Source of the DNA: Candidatus Woesearchaeota archaeon | GTDB lineage: Archaea; Nanobdellota; Nanobdellia; Woesearchaeales; JACPBO01 | Length of the DNA stretch: 64,000 nucleotides | Direction: 5' to 3' | Assembly (NCBI GenBank): GCA_030651135.1 | Contig: JAUSCS010000006.1 | Span: 256,851 to 320,850, forward strand | Part shown: piece by piece, positions 6,696 through 16,000 of the stretch | Layout: every line of letters starts with the position of its first letter | Numbering within the stretch: the stretch's first letter is position 1 | Position numbers and translations under genes: made by a program | The notes under the pieces: model-generated | The model's input: the letters and a program-made list of their open reading frames with translations, nothing else | Told to the model about the DNA's origin: nothing | Databases searched by the model: none

Positions 6696-7271
6696 ATGGC
6701 TAAAAAGGCTAAAAAAGTAGAGAAAAAGGTTGAGAGAGATATAAAAGTGGTCAATATAGTTGTTTCTACCTCTTTAGAGCACGATATTCCGCTTGAAAAG
6801 ATGGCTGCAACACTTGCTAATACAGAATACAACCCAGAACAGTTTCCTGGGCTTGTAATAAGGATAAAAGACCCTAAAACCTCTGCTTTAATCTTTAGCT
6901 CTGGAAAGGTTGTTTGCACTGGAGCAAGGACAATGGATAGTGTCAAGGCATCCATACAGAAGATCATAAAGAGCTTAGAAAAGATAGGCATCAAGATAAC
7001 CATAGATCCTGAGATAAAGATCCAGAACATTGTTGCTTCCGGTAGCGTTGGCATGGACCTGAACTTGAATGTCCTTGCAATGAAGCTTGACAACACAGAA
7101 TATGAGCCAGAGCAATTCCCGGGGTTGGTTTACAAGATGGCTTCTGCAAAGGCAACATTCTTGCTTTTCAGCAATGGAAAGGTTGTTTGCACCGGCACTA
7201 AAAGCGAGGAAGAAGTGCACAATGCTCTTGACAAGCTAATAGCAACGCTAAAGAAAGTCATGAAAAAATAA
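6696..7271 (+). CDS. tbp: TATA-box binding protein
   Basis: A 191-residue TBP. A Lys-rich N-terminal extension (about 15 residues) leads into two direct repeats of the saddle: NIVVSTSLEHDIPLEKMAATL..NTEYNPEQFPGLVIRI.. (about 19-100) and NIVASGSVGMDLNLNVLAMKLDNTEYEPEQFPGLVYKM.. (about 110-185). The family signature EQFPGL(V) and SxGKVVCTG is present in both halves. TBP bends promoter DNA and recruits TFB for every transcription start, consistent with the many TATA boxes in this window. mcm starts 6 nt after its stop, so the two may be cotranscribed. The acidic C-terminal tail of many archaeal TBPs is absent; this one ends in lysines. Confidence 0.97.
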   Translation: MAKKAKKVEKKVERDIKVVNIVVSTSLEHDIPLEKMAATLANTEYNPEQFPGLVIRIKDPKTSALIFSSGKVVCTGARTMDSVKASIQKIIKSLEKIGIKITIDPEIKIQNIVASGSVGMDLNLNVLAMKLDNTEYEPEQFPGLVYKMASAKATFLLFSNGKVVCTGTKSEEEVHNALDKLIATLKKVMKK

Positions 7272-7277
7272 GTTGAA

Positions 7278-10200
7278 ATGGAAGCGAGCGAACAGATAAA
7301 AAGATTTGGTGAATTTTTTGATTTGAGTTATGGCGCAGCAATAGTTGAAAACCTGAGGAAAGGCAATAAATTCTTAATTGTTGATTTTGCTGATCTGATA
7401 AAATTTGATCCAGATCTTGCAGAGCAGCTTTTGGAAGAGCCGGAAGAAGTGATAAGGGCTGCTGAGCTTGCTATTGAAGATTCTGGCCGCGAGGGCGATC
7501 TGAAAAAATTCAAAGTGCGCTTTAGAAACCTGCCTAAAACCCAGCAGATCATGGTCAGAAACATAAGAAGCAACCATATAGGAAAGCTGTTTTGGACAGA
7601 GGGTGTTGTAAGGCAGAAATCTGATGTGAGGCCGCAAGCCGTAGTTGCTAAATTTGAATGCCCTGCCTGCGGAAATACAATTTCTGTTCCTCAGCTTGAT
7701 AAAAAATTTCACGAGCCAAGCAGATGCGGCTGCGGTAAAAAAGGAAGATTTAAGCTGTTAAGCAAGGAGCTTGTTGATGTACAAGGGATTGTTTTAGAAG
7801 AATCTCCGGAAGATTTAGATGGTGGAGACCAGCCAAAAAGGATGCAGATTTTTCTGCAGTGTGATTTAGTCAGCCCCTTAAGTGAGAAGAGAACAAGCCC
7901 TGGAAGCAAAATACGCATTGGCGGAATAATAAAAGAAGTGCCCATAACATTGCAGACAGGCGGCCAATCCACAAGATTTGATTTGCTGATCGAAGCCAAT
8001 TGTGTCGAGGGCGTAGAAGAGAATTTCTCTGACATCACGATAAGCAAGGAGGACTTAAAAAAAATCAAAGAGTTAGCTGAAGATCCAAACATTTATCAGA
8101 GGCTGTTACGTTCGATTGCGCCAAGCATATATGGTCATGACGAAATAAAAAACGCCCTTATTCTGCAATTGATGGGGGGAATAAAAAAGGAAAGAAAAGA
8201 TGGTGTATCAATAAGAGGAGATATCCATATTTTGCTTATTGGCGATCCTGGAAGCGGAAAAAGCCAGCTGCTCAAAAGAATTTCAAAGATCTCTCCTAAA
8301 GGCAGGTATGTCAGCGGAAAGGGTGTCAGCGGAGCTGGCTTAACTGCAAGTGTTGTGAAAGACGAATTCCTGCGCGGCTGGAGCCTTGAAGCAGGCGCAC
8401 TTGTTTTGGCGAATAAGGGATTGTGTGTTGCTGGCGATACATCCATTCTGCTTGCCGATGGAAGTGTGATGCCTATTCAGCAGGTTTACAAAGAGCAACG
8501 TAAAGGAAAAGAGATCCGTGTTCAATCTTTAGATGTAAAAACATTTGAAATATGTGAACAAAAAGTTGTGGGTGTTTCGCAAAGAACCGCAGAAAACCTT
8601 CTTGAAATTAAGTTTGATACAGGAGATAAACTGCATATAACGCCAGAGCATCCTCTTCCTGTTTGGGACAACGGCCTTCGTTGGGTGTCTTGCGGAAAAT
8701 TAAAAGTCGGTGCTTCTGTGGTTTTGCCGACAGAATTTATTTCAAAAAAAGATGTTGAAAATGCCGCTCTTCTAGAACTTTGCGGCATGATTGCAACAGA
8801 CGGGCATTTAGCAAAGAAAAAATACAGCATAAGTTTTTATTCAACTAAAGAGTGGATGATTGAAAGAGCAAAATACCTCGTTAATGCCTGTTTTGGGAAA
8901 GAAATGCACGTGCATAAAAATAATCGCGGGTCTCTGCATGCGCACATAGGTTCTAAAGAAATTCATGAGAAAATAAAAAATTTCGGGATACCTGTCGGCA
9001 AGAAAAATGGCCTGATAGATCGTGTTCTGTTGAATCTTTCGCATGATGATATCAAAGCATTCATCATTGGTGCGATAAATGGCGACGGATCGATTTCAAA
9101 TAGAAAAGGCGGGGGAATCGTCTCTCTCATAACGCAGAATTTACAAACTGCCGAAACTTATAGAAAATTATTGCGTAAGATAGGTGTAATCGGCAGAATA
9201 AGAAAAATTCTTTCCACGGGAGGAGGAATAATAAAAGAAGGCAGATACATCATATTCCATGTTTGCATTACTGGCAGAGAAAATATTGCAAAGTTGTGGG
9301 ATTCGCGCCTTGAACCGGCAAAACTTGCTGCACTCAATAAGATTCTTGAACGCAGATCAATGGACGGAAGAATTCCTCATGTTGATGAGCTGATTGCGAG
9401 TGTAAGGGCTGAATTGAAACACGGTCAAAAACAAGCTTTGTATATGAATGGCGTAAAACAGAGCCAGCTTGATGACGGATACGGTATTAAAAGAGGAACT
9501 TTGCAAAGAGCATTAGAAGCGCTTGCTGCTTTGCTGATACTGCCTGCAAATTCTTTGCAAACCTTGAAAAATGTAGCGCAGGATAATGTTCACATAGGTA
9601 AAATAACCGGCATAAATGAGATTCCTCCTGCAGAAGTATTTAATCTGCAAACTGATGCGAAAGAAGGCCCAAATTATATCGCAAATTTTATACCTGTCCA
9701 CAATTGTATGATCGACGAGCTCGACAAGATGTCCACAGAAGACAGAAGCGCAATGCACGAGGCATTGGAGCAGCAGAGTGTAAGCATCTCAAAAGCAAAT
9801 ATACAGGCAACATTAAGGGCCGAAACAACTGTATTGGCTGCTGCAAATCCTAAATTTGGAAGATTTGACCCTTATGGTGAGCCCATTTCTAAACAGATTA
9901 ATTTGCCCACCACATTAATCAACAGGTTTGATTTGATTTTTGCAATAAAAGATCTTCCGCATCCGGACAACGATGAAAAAATGGCAAAGTTCATTCTTGG
10001 CATGCATCAAAATCCCGACTTTGAGAATGTAGAGCTGGACACAAAACTTTTGAGAAAATATATTGCTTACGCTAGGCAGAATGCCCATCCAAAGCTGTCT
10101 GATGGCGCAAGCGAGGAAATACAAAGATACTATCTAAAAATGAGAGCCTCCGGCACTATTGAAGGTGAGATGAAAACAATACCCATATCAGCAAGGCAGT

Positions 10201-10577
10201 TGGAAGCATTAGTCAGGTTATCTGAAGCTTCAGCAAAAGTAAGGCTGAGCGATACAGTAACGAGAAAGGATGCGAAAAGAGCAACCGACATACTCCATTA
10301 TTGCCTGAATGAGATTGCTCTTGACAAAGAGACCGGCCTGATTGACTTCGATAGGATCTCAACAGGCATTCCTAGCTCGGAGAGAAACAAAATAACGATA
10401 ATAAAAGAGCTGATAGATAAACTAAGTGATAAATCAAAGCAGATTGCTGTTCAGGATTTGGTTGATATGGCTAAAGAAAGAAAAATCGATGAAGGCGATG
10501 TGGATGAGATCATTGAAAGGTTGAAGCGTTCGGGCGACATCTTCGAGCCCAAGCCCAGTTTAATCCAAAAGATCTAG
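7278..10577 (+). CDS. mcm: Replicative helicase MCM containing an intein
   Basis: 1099 residues, of which 427 are an intein, leaving a 672-residue MCM of normal size. In order: the N-terminal domain with a zinc site (CPAC near residue 128, then CGCG), the OB fold, Walker A GDPGSGKS (residues 322-329), the pre-sensor hairpin region, the intein at 383-809, then Walker B CMIDELDKM, sensor 1 (LAAANPKFGRFDP), the arginine finger NRFD and a C-terminal winged helix. It unwinds DNA 3'-5' as a hexamer at the fork. It lies between tbp (6 nt) and the RPA-type gene (1 nt), so replication and transcription factors share one operon. Function requires removal of the intein. Confidence 0.97.
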   Translation: MEASEQIKRFGEFFDLSYGAAIVENLRKGNKFLIVDFADLIKFDPDLAEQLLEEPEEVIRAAELAIEDSGREGDLKKFKVRFRNLPKTQQIMVRNIRSNHIGKLFWTEGVVRQKSDVRPQAVVAKFECPACGNTISVPQLDKKFHEPSRCGCGKKGRFKLLSKELVDVQGIVLEESPEDLDGGDQPKRMQIFLQCDLVSPLSEKRTSPGSKIRIGGIIKEVPITLQTGGQSTRFDLLIEANCVEGVEENFSDITISKEDLKKIKELAEDPNIYQRLLRSIAPSIYGHDEIKNALILQLMGGIKKERKDGVSIRGDIHILLIGDPGSGKSQLLKRISKISPKGRYVSGKGVSGAGLTASVVKDEFLRGWSLEAGALVLANKGLCVAGDTSILLADGSVMPIQQVYKEQRKGKEIRVQSLDVKTFEICEQKVVGVSQRTAENLLEIKFDTGDKLHITPEHPLPVWDNGLRWVSCGKLKVGASVVLPTEFISKKDVENAALLELCGMIATDGHLAKKKYSISFYSTKEWMIERAKYLVNACFGKEMHVHKNNRGSLHAHIGSKEIHEKIKNFGIPVGKKNGLIDRVLLNLSHDDIKAFIIGAINGDGSISNRKGGGIVSLITQNLQTAETYRKLLRKIGVIGRIRKILSTGGGIIKEGRYIIFHVCITGRENIAKLWDSRLEPAKLAALNKILERRSMDGRIPHVDELIASVRAELKHGQKQALYMNGVKQSQLDDGYGIKRGTLQRALEALAALLILPANSLQTLKNVAQDNVHIGKITGINEIPPAEVFNLQTDAKEGPNYIANFIPVHNCMIDELDKMSTEDRSAMHEALEQQSVSISKANIQATLRAETTVLAAANPKFGRFDPYGEPISKQINLPTTLINRFDLIFAIKDLPHPDNDEKMAKFILGMHQNPDFENVELDTKLLRKYIAYARQNAHPKLSDGASEEIQRYYLKMRASGTIEGEMKTIPISARQLEALVRLSEASAKVRLSDTVTRKDAKRATDILHYCLNEIALDKETGLIDFDRISTGIPSSERNKITIIKELIDKLSDKSKQIAVQDLVDMAKERKIDEGDVDEIIERLKRSGDIFEPKPSLIQKI
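8424..9704 (+). mobile_element. Intein with LAGLIDADG homing endonuclease, inserted at MCM Walker B
   Basis: An in-frame insertion of 427 residues (MCM residues 383-809). It begins with Cys (CVAGDTSILLADGS, splicing block A), has a block B-like segment TPEHPLPVW and ends FIPVHN followed by Cys, which is the classic C-terminal block G with penultimate His, terminal Asn and Cys +1. Two dodecapeptides of a DOD homing endonuclease are visible: ELCGMIATDGHL and FIIGAINGDGSIS, each with its acidic residue. Splicing residues and nuclease motifs look intact, so it is probably an active or recently active mobile intein. The site is immediately before the catalytic DE of Walker B, where conservation protects it from precise loss. 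Confidence 0.93.
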
Positions 10578-10578
10578 C

Positions 10579-11226
10579 ATGGCAAATGAAATAAAACGGT
10601 TGGTGGCGTACAAGACTAAAATTTCTAGTTTGATTAATGGAAAATACTTTAAAGAAGAAGGCTGGGCATCTAATTATGTCCTTGCAGGAGACAATACAAA
10701 GCTATCGCGAGTCAATATCATAGGTATTGTTGTTGCAAAAAATACAGATCAAAATAACAAGTATAGTGAAGTTCTAATTGATGACAGTTCTGCGAAGATC
10801 GGCCTGAGAAGCTTTGAAAAGAATGCTGCTTTGGAAAATGCAAAGATTGGCGATATTGTGTTAGTTATTGGGAGGCCGAGAGAGTTTGGAAATGAAAAAT
10901 ACATCCTTGTCGAAATATTGAAAACATTGAATGATAAGGATTGGCTGGAATTAAGAAGATTGGAATTAGGCCTTGAAGAAAAATCAAAAGAAATTTCAGA
11001 AGATGATGCTGAAGAGGTTATCATGGATGATGTTGAAAAAATGCCTGGCGATTCTCAAACAGATGTGATTGGTATAATAAAGAAGCTTGACACGGGTGAT
11101 GGAGCAGATTATGATGAAGTCGTGCGCAATTCAAAAAACAGCTCTTGTGATGATATTATAAGTCATCTTTTGAAACAAGGCGACATATTTGAGATACGGG
11201 CCGGCAAGCTGAAAGTTCTAGAATAG
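10579..11226 (+). CDS. RPA32-like single-stranded DNA-binding protein
   Basis: A 215-residue protein with an OB fold at about residues 42-118 (RVNIIGIVVAKN...SEVLIDDSSAKIGLRSF...IGDIVLVIGRPREFGNEKYI). An acidic linker (EDDAEEVIMDDVEKM) follows, then a C-terminal winged helix (VIGIIKKLDTGDGADYDEVVRNS...IISHLLKQGDIFEIRAGKLKVL). That OB-linker-wHTH order is the layout of RPA2/RPA32. It should bind ssDNA or join an RPA complex at forks; no large RPA subunit is in the window. It begins 1 nt after the mcm stop, so supply is coupled to the helicase. Its 3' end overlaps the convergent SpoIIM-type gene by 9 bp. Confidence 0.82.
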   Translation: MANEIKRLVAYKTKISSLINGKYFKEEGWASNYVLAGDNTKLSRVNIIGIVVAKNTDQNNKYSEVLIDDSSAKIGLRSFEKNAALENAKIGDIVLVIGRPREFGNEKYILVEILKTLNDKDWLELRRLELGLEEKSKEISEDDAEEVIMDDVEKMPGDSQTDVIGIIKKLDTGDGADYDEVVRNSKNSSCDDIISHLLKQGDIFEIRAGKLKVLE

Positions 11227-12069
11227 TTTTGGTGTTAGATAAACTTCAATAAATGCTGCGAGAACTAAAAATCCGATAGCAATCAGCAGCAGATCTGAGA
11301 CATCGATAAGTATGCTGAAAAAATTCTTTGTCTGAAAATGGCGCCTTATGACTGCTACTGAGATTATCCCGCCAGCCAGAGCGCCGTATATGTATGCTAT
11401 TATCTCTGGCAGGCCATGTATGAAATACCTGAGCAAGCCAAGGGAAATCACTTGAAAATATGTGAATGCATTTACAGACCCCACTGACAGCGCATAATGC
11501 GCAATGTTTGTTCTTATAAAATTTCCAATTGCAGTTGCTATTACAGAAGCATTCCAAGTTAAGATGAATATTGCCCCGGAACCATAAATAAAGGAAAATA
11601 GAATGCAAAAGGCCAGCACTTTTAAGTTGTTCAGAAGTATTTTTGAGAATAGTGTGACTTGTGAGACAGCATTCCCTGCTATTTGGTTGTTAACGCTGGT
11701 TATTGTCTGCGCTTGTTTTTGAAACAAAAACGCCACTGTAGAAGATGGCAGGACAGTGTACCAAAAAACAAATGCAACAGTCATCCCTAAAAAAAGGAAT
11801 AAAAATATCAATATCGCCTTTGAGTGCTGCTTTAGGCGCAGCCTCTCATTTGACAGCTCCATGTCCTTATATTCCTCTAACTTCAATGTGTTATATATGA
11901 TAGGCAACGCCGCCATCACTGTAAAAAATACCATGACCATGCTCGCTTCTTTTTCAAAAATCCACAGCGAAAGAAAAATTGCTGCAGAGGTGTAGACTAA
12001 TCCGATAAAAAACATCTCCCATGGCTGCTTCTCTGCCTTCATTGGGAAGATTATTGATTCTAATACCAT
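11218..12069 (-). CDS. SpoIIM (DUF95) family integral membrane protein
   Basis: A 283-residue membrane protein with about six spans. Conserved family features are present: an N-terminal hydrophobic pair, a central extracellular segment (TSVNNQIAGNAVSQVTLFSKILLNNLKVL) and a GLPEIIAYIYGALAGGIISVAV block near residues 216-237, the SpoIIM signature. In bacteria SpoIIM belongs to the engulfasome; in archaea the family is common but of unknown role. Gene order here gives no further clue because it converges on the RPA-type gene. The TATA-like AT-rich run lies at about 12085-12105. Confidence 0.8.
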   Translation of the reverse strand: MVLESIIFPMKAEKQPWEMFFIGLVYTSAAIFLSLWIFEKEASMVMVFFTVMAALPIIYNTLKLEEYKDMELSNERLRLKQHSKAILIFLFLFLGMTVAFVFWYTVLPSSTVAFLFQKQAQTITSVNNQIAGNAVSQVTLFSKILLNNLKVLAFCILFSFIYGSGAIFILTWNASVIATAIGNFIRTNIAHYALSVGSVNAFTYFQVISLGLLRYFIHGLPEIIAYIYGALAGGIISVAVIRRHFQTKNFFSILIDVSDLLLIAIGFLVLAAFIEVYLTPKLF

Positions 12070-12166
12070 GAATTATTTAACTAATCAGAATTATTTAAAT
12101 ATCTTTTGATTAAAACATGGCAAATAAACATTAAATTTAAAAAAAGAAGCAGATTTCTCTTATTTC

Positions 12167-12574
12167 ATGGACTATGAAGAATTGCTTGACAAGGCCAGAA
12201 AAGAGATGCCGAGTGCTGTATTTGAAAAGGAAAGGTTCGAAATACCGAAAGTTGTTGGCCATATCCAGGGCAACAGGACTGTAATCGGCAATTTTTATCA
12301 GATTGCAGATATACTTAGAAGGGATGCTGCACATCTGGTGAAATATATTCTGAAAGAGCTGGCCACTCCTGGTGAACTGACTAAAACAGCTTTGATAATA
12401 GGCACAAAGATCAGCGCTTCAAGGATCAATGAAAAAATCAGGCAGTATGCTTACGAGTATGTTTTGTGCAGCGAATGCGGAAAACCAGACACACAGATCA
12501 TCAAAGAAGGAAGTGTTCCATTCCTGAAATGCACTGCCTGCGGTGCAAAGTATGCATTGAAAGGAAGAGTTTAA
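12167..12574 (+). CDS. Translation initiation factor aIF2 subunit beta
   Basis: A 135-residue aIF2-beta, full length for archaea. An N-terminal gamma-binding helix (DYEELLDKARKEMP), the alpha-beta domain (FEIPKVVGHIQGNRTVIGNFYQIADILRRDAAHLVKYILKELATPG..) and the C-terminal zinc ribbon (CSECGKPDTQI...LKCTACGAKYAL) are all visible. It helps deliver initiator Met-tRNA to the small subunit with the alpha and gamma subunits, which are not in this window. The DUF424 gene starts directly at the stop (taaATG), the usual archaeal pairing of these two genes. Confidence 0.95.
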   Translation: MDYEELLDKARKEMPSAVFEKERFEIPKVVGHIQGNRTVIGNFYQIADILRRDAAHLVKYILKELATPGELTKTALIIGTKISASRINEKIRQYAYEYVLCSECGKPDTQIIKEGSVPFLKCTACGAKYALKGRV

Positions 12575-13024
12575 ATGATTGTAAAGCAGCATAAAACAAA
12601 AGACGGCAGATTGATTCTTAGTTTGTGCGATTCTGGCCTTATTGGCCATGTATTCGAAGAGGGCGATCTGCAGCTTAATCTTGCATCTGATTTGTCAAAA
12701 ACCACCCATCATAGATGGGTGGCATGAATGGCTTATGCCTCTAAAACCATCCCATTCATCTTGGTGGTTTTTGAGCATGCTCAGAAACTTTACACAATCC
12801 GGATTAAGATTGGCTTTCAGCCACTAGTCTTAGACTAGTGGAAAGTTTCTGACATTTATAAAGGTGAAGAGGCTGATGAAAAAAAGATTGAGCTTTTGGT
12901 TAAAAAAGCGTTCACACTCATCTTTATTGGCAATGAAGCTGTTAAGTTCGGGTTGTATCATAACTTGGTCATCGAAAAGAACATAAGAAAAATATGCAAT
13001 GTGCCTTATACAGAGACAATATAG
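12575..13024 (+). pseudogene. DUF424 gene split by a palindromic insertion
   Basis: The first part (MIVKQHKTKDGRLILSLCD..GHVFEEGDLQLNLASD) matches the N-terminal half of DUF424. The last part (DIYKGEEADEKKIELL...KNIRKICNVPYTETI, 12851-13024) matches its C-terminal half. Between them lies a 162-bp element (12686/12848 TCTGA repeat to repeat) that brings an in-frame TGA at 12725. Because 162 is a multiple of three, both halves remain in one frame. DUF424 is a small archaeal protein normally next to aIF2-beta, probably linked to translation. Here only a 50-residue fragment would be made. The flanking halves look otherwise intact, so the insertion is probably recent. Confidence 0.82.
12691..12852. 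mobile_element. 162-bp double-palindrome element (PATE-like, IS200/IS605-type MITE candidate)
   Basis: The insert in DUF424 has no ORF but strong secondary structure. At the left, CCACCCATC (12702-12710), a 3-nt loop and GATGGGTGG (12714-12722) form a perfect 9-bp hairpin. CAAAAACCACC (12696-12706) can alternatively pair with GGTGGTTTTTG (12763-12773). At the right, CCACTAGTC (12821-12829), loop TTA and GACTAGTGG (12833-12841) form a second perfect 9-bp hairpin, inside an outer 11-bp stem TCAGAAACTTT/AAAGTTTCTGA (12781-12791/12843-12853). Subterminal hairpins without terminal inverted repeats are typical of IS200/IS605 ends. TCTGA occurs at both borders. Exact ends are uncertain by a few bases. 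Confidence 0.65.
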
Positions 13025-13028
13025 GCAA

Positions 13029-16000
13029 TTAGCCAAACCATTTCCCTAATCCTGCCTGCTTCTCTTTCTGCTTTCCAAACACTCCTTCAATCATTCTTTT
13101 TGTGAGCTCTAATGTCTGTTTCAGATATGCTGGAAGATTATATTTTTCAGCCAACGAAAGAGTCGGCTCGAGATATTTTATAACACTCCCTTCCGATACA
13201 GTAAATATTATTTTGCCGCCGCATTTTGTGCACTTGCCTATTAATGGCGGCCTTCTGAATTTTTCATTGCATTTGACGCATCTAAATTGCTGTGTTGAGA
13301 ATTTTCTCAGGTTGCCTCTTATGTCCCTCAGCAAGTGTTTTTCTATTACGAGCCGGGCAACGTCTACAGCATTAACTGCCCTTATTCTTTCAGCAAGATC
13401 CATTTGGCCCTTAAGCTTTTCCTCCATTGAAGGAAGTGTCTTATATGCCGAGCACATCACTCCTGAATTTATGCTCGAAACATCGTGTGTAAAGCCAAGG
13501 CCTTCATACTGCGCTGCTGTTCCAAGCCGCTTGCCTAATTTTTCTATTTCGACTTCCCAGGGATATTTGTATTTCGATGCCGCATCATAAAGATCCAGAG
13601 GATATCTCCGGACAACATCCATTCCGTGGACCATGTCATCAACTTCGCCGGGGATGAGCTTGGTTGTCAAAACAAGCGGGCTGTCCATCGTCCTGCCGCC
13701 GCGCTTATCTGGCAAAAACTGTCTTGAAAAATTCAGCAATGCGTCCATCAGCAGTATTATGCAGCATTCGTCGCCATCGCAGTCGCGGCGTAACGCAGCA
13801 TGCCAAAGCGGATGCGCATAGCATCCCTGAGTTTCTGAAAATCCTATTACGCGGCCAATCATCCCGGCCGAAATGTGCGGCGCAAGCCCAATAACGATGC
13901 AGCCAATTAAATCTTCCTTGGTTTTAAAAGTATAAAAAGGCTGCTGGCCATACATCACAACTAAAAGTTCATCAACAAAATTCGCCATTCTCATCAAAAC
14001 AAGGTCTGCAGTCTCATCAAGTGCTTCCTGGCCTGCAGGAAGGATAATGTCCTGGGGCCTGAGTTCGATTATTTGGTTTACTGACTCCAATTCTTTTCCG
14101 AAAATATCTTTTTCATAACCCAGTTCTTTCAGTTTCTGAAGCGATGTTTTGATCTCTTTTGGCTTAAAGTGCGTTATTGGCAGCTCAGTCATATCATACC
14201 TTATTGTGCCATCCTTGTTTACATAAACATCGTGCTTTGCCCTGATGATTCCTTTCAGTATGTTTTCGGGGATATGGTCTTTATTAGACGTTCCCCTGAC
14301 GCCTTTGATCAGATCAGGATTTGTCTTTGTTTTTAGTTTGTTATTCAAAACAGCATCAAAAAGCTCATTTATGTTTATATCCTGCGTTTTGAATGTTGCT
14401 GCTGGCCCGTGTTTCTTGCACACCTGCTCTTCTATGTTTCCGCATATTCTGCAAAAAAATCTTTTCTTTGTTTTTTTATCGCATGTCTCGCAAACAGACA
14501 AAACTGTCTCTTTGTTGCAATGGCTGCAATAATAGATGGGAAAGTCTGCCCTTACCTTTCCGATTTCTGCCGCGGATTGGAACGAGCGCAACCTTCCTCC
14601 TTCTTCACCTACAGGAAATAACACTTGCGGGCTGCCAGTAAGCTTCCTCATTTTTGCTTTTTCAGGCCTGCCCATTCTTGCACCGATAAATGTTCCTGCC
14701 TTATCTCTCAACTTTATCTCAGATACCAGGTTTATTATTTCTAAAGGATTTTTTTCTTTGTTGTTTTTTGTAAATTCCTCTAATTCTGCAATCTTCTCGT
14801 TTGAGGTTATATTTAAACTGGCTAAAATGGACTCTGCTTCTTCTTTTTCAATAACAACAAATTCTTCACTAACTGCGAGATGCGGTGCGCCAACTAGCTC
14901 GAGGATTCTTTTTGCATCTTCCTTAAATGGCAGAATTATCTTTATTATTTTTTCTTCCTTGACAATATTGGCTTTCTTGAGCCATTCCAAAAATAAAATA
15001 AATTGGTCTGTTGATATGGTGCTCCAATAATAGCTGAAGCCTGGATGAAGCGGAATGTTTAATTTTTTTGATATGTTTATTGCATCTAGCGCCGAAATCT
15101 TTTCCAATGGATTTTTTAATATTTTAGTCAATATTGTTGCGGGCACTTCTACAAGATCAGATAATTTTTCAATATCCAACGATCCGAATAAATTTACAGT
15201 TGCTTTTTCAAGCTCTTGCACATACCATTCTTCGCAATATCCTGCAGGAACAAGCACATGGCCATTTTCAGAAAAATCTCCATGATTGATCAAAATGTCC
15301 CCTAAAAAAAGTATCTCGGCTATATTCCCCAAATTGTCTTTTGCTTCCTCTTCAGTATTTATTTTTATGACATTGCCGTTGTTTAATTTTACTATCGGCC
15401 CGTCTATTGCATCGCAGCTCGTTACTGCAGTCGCTTTTCCTGGCCGCTCTATTTTTAGTTGCGTGCCCACGGCAATATATTTATTCAGAATGTGCATGGT
15501 CGCAGGGTGAATCGCCGCTGCGCTGAACCCTGATGTTCTTGAACGCCCATAACGCAGGCGAAATCCTCCTGCTACTGAAGGGTATGATAAAACAGGCCTG
15601 CCGGCAACTAGATCTGCGATGTATGTGTAATTCGGAGTAACTTTTAATTTCTTCTCCTTTTCTTCTGTTCCGGATTTTTTCTTCTTTTGCAGCTCTAAAA
15701 ATGTTTCCAAGAACGACCAGTCTATGTCAAAATCTTTTTGAAATTTTTGCAGTTTCTTCCACAGTTTTGGCGCTTTTAACGCTAACATCGATACAACAAG
15801 GCAGACACCGCTGCGAATCTTGTTTGTCGATAGTCTGTCCATGTCTTTGTAGTTGCTGACTTCGATTTTTTCCGTAGGATCACCGTCAACTTCCACCGGA
15901 AGATTTTTCACCAAAAAGGCAATTTCTTCTTTGCTCGGCTTATATTGAAGATTCGTTACAAATTCATGGTAATCGTAGAGCTCTGTTATGGTTCTGTTTA

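Noticed and set aside
7328-7712. Antisense ORFs across mcm, tbp and polC
   Set aside because: They are frame shadows of strongly conserved genes and lack promoters or domains.
12691-12852. An archaeal mRNA intron (bulge-helix-bulge) in DUF424
   Set aside because: The strong hairpins lie within each half of the insert and do not bring the two exon borders together; a mobile palindromic element fits better.
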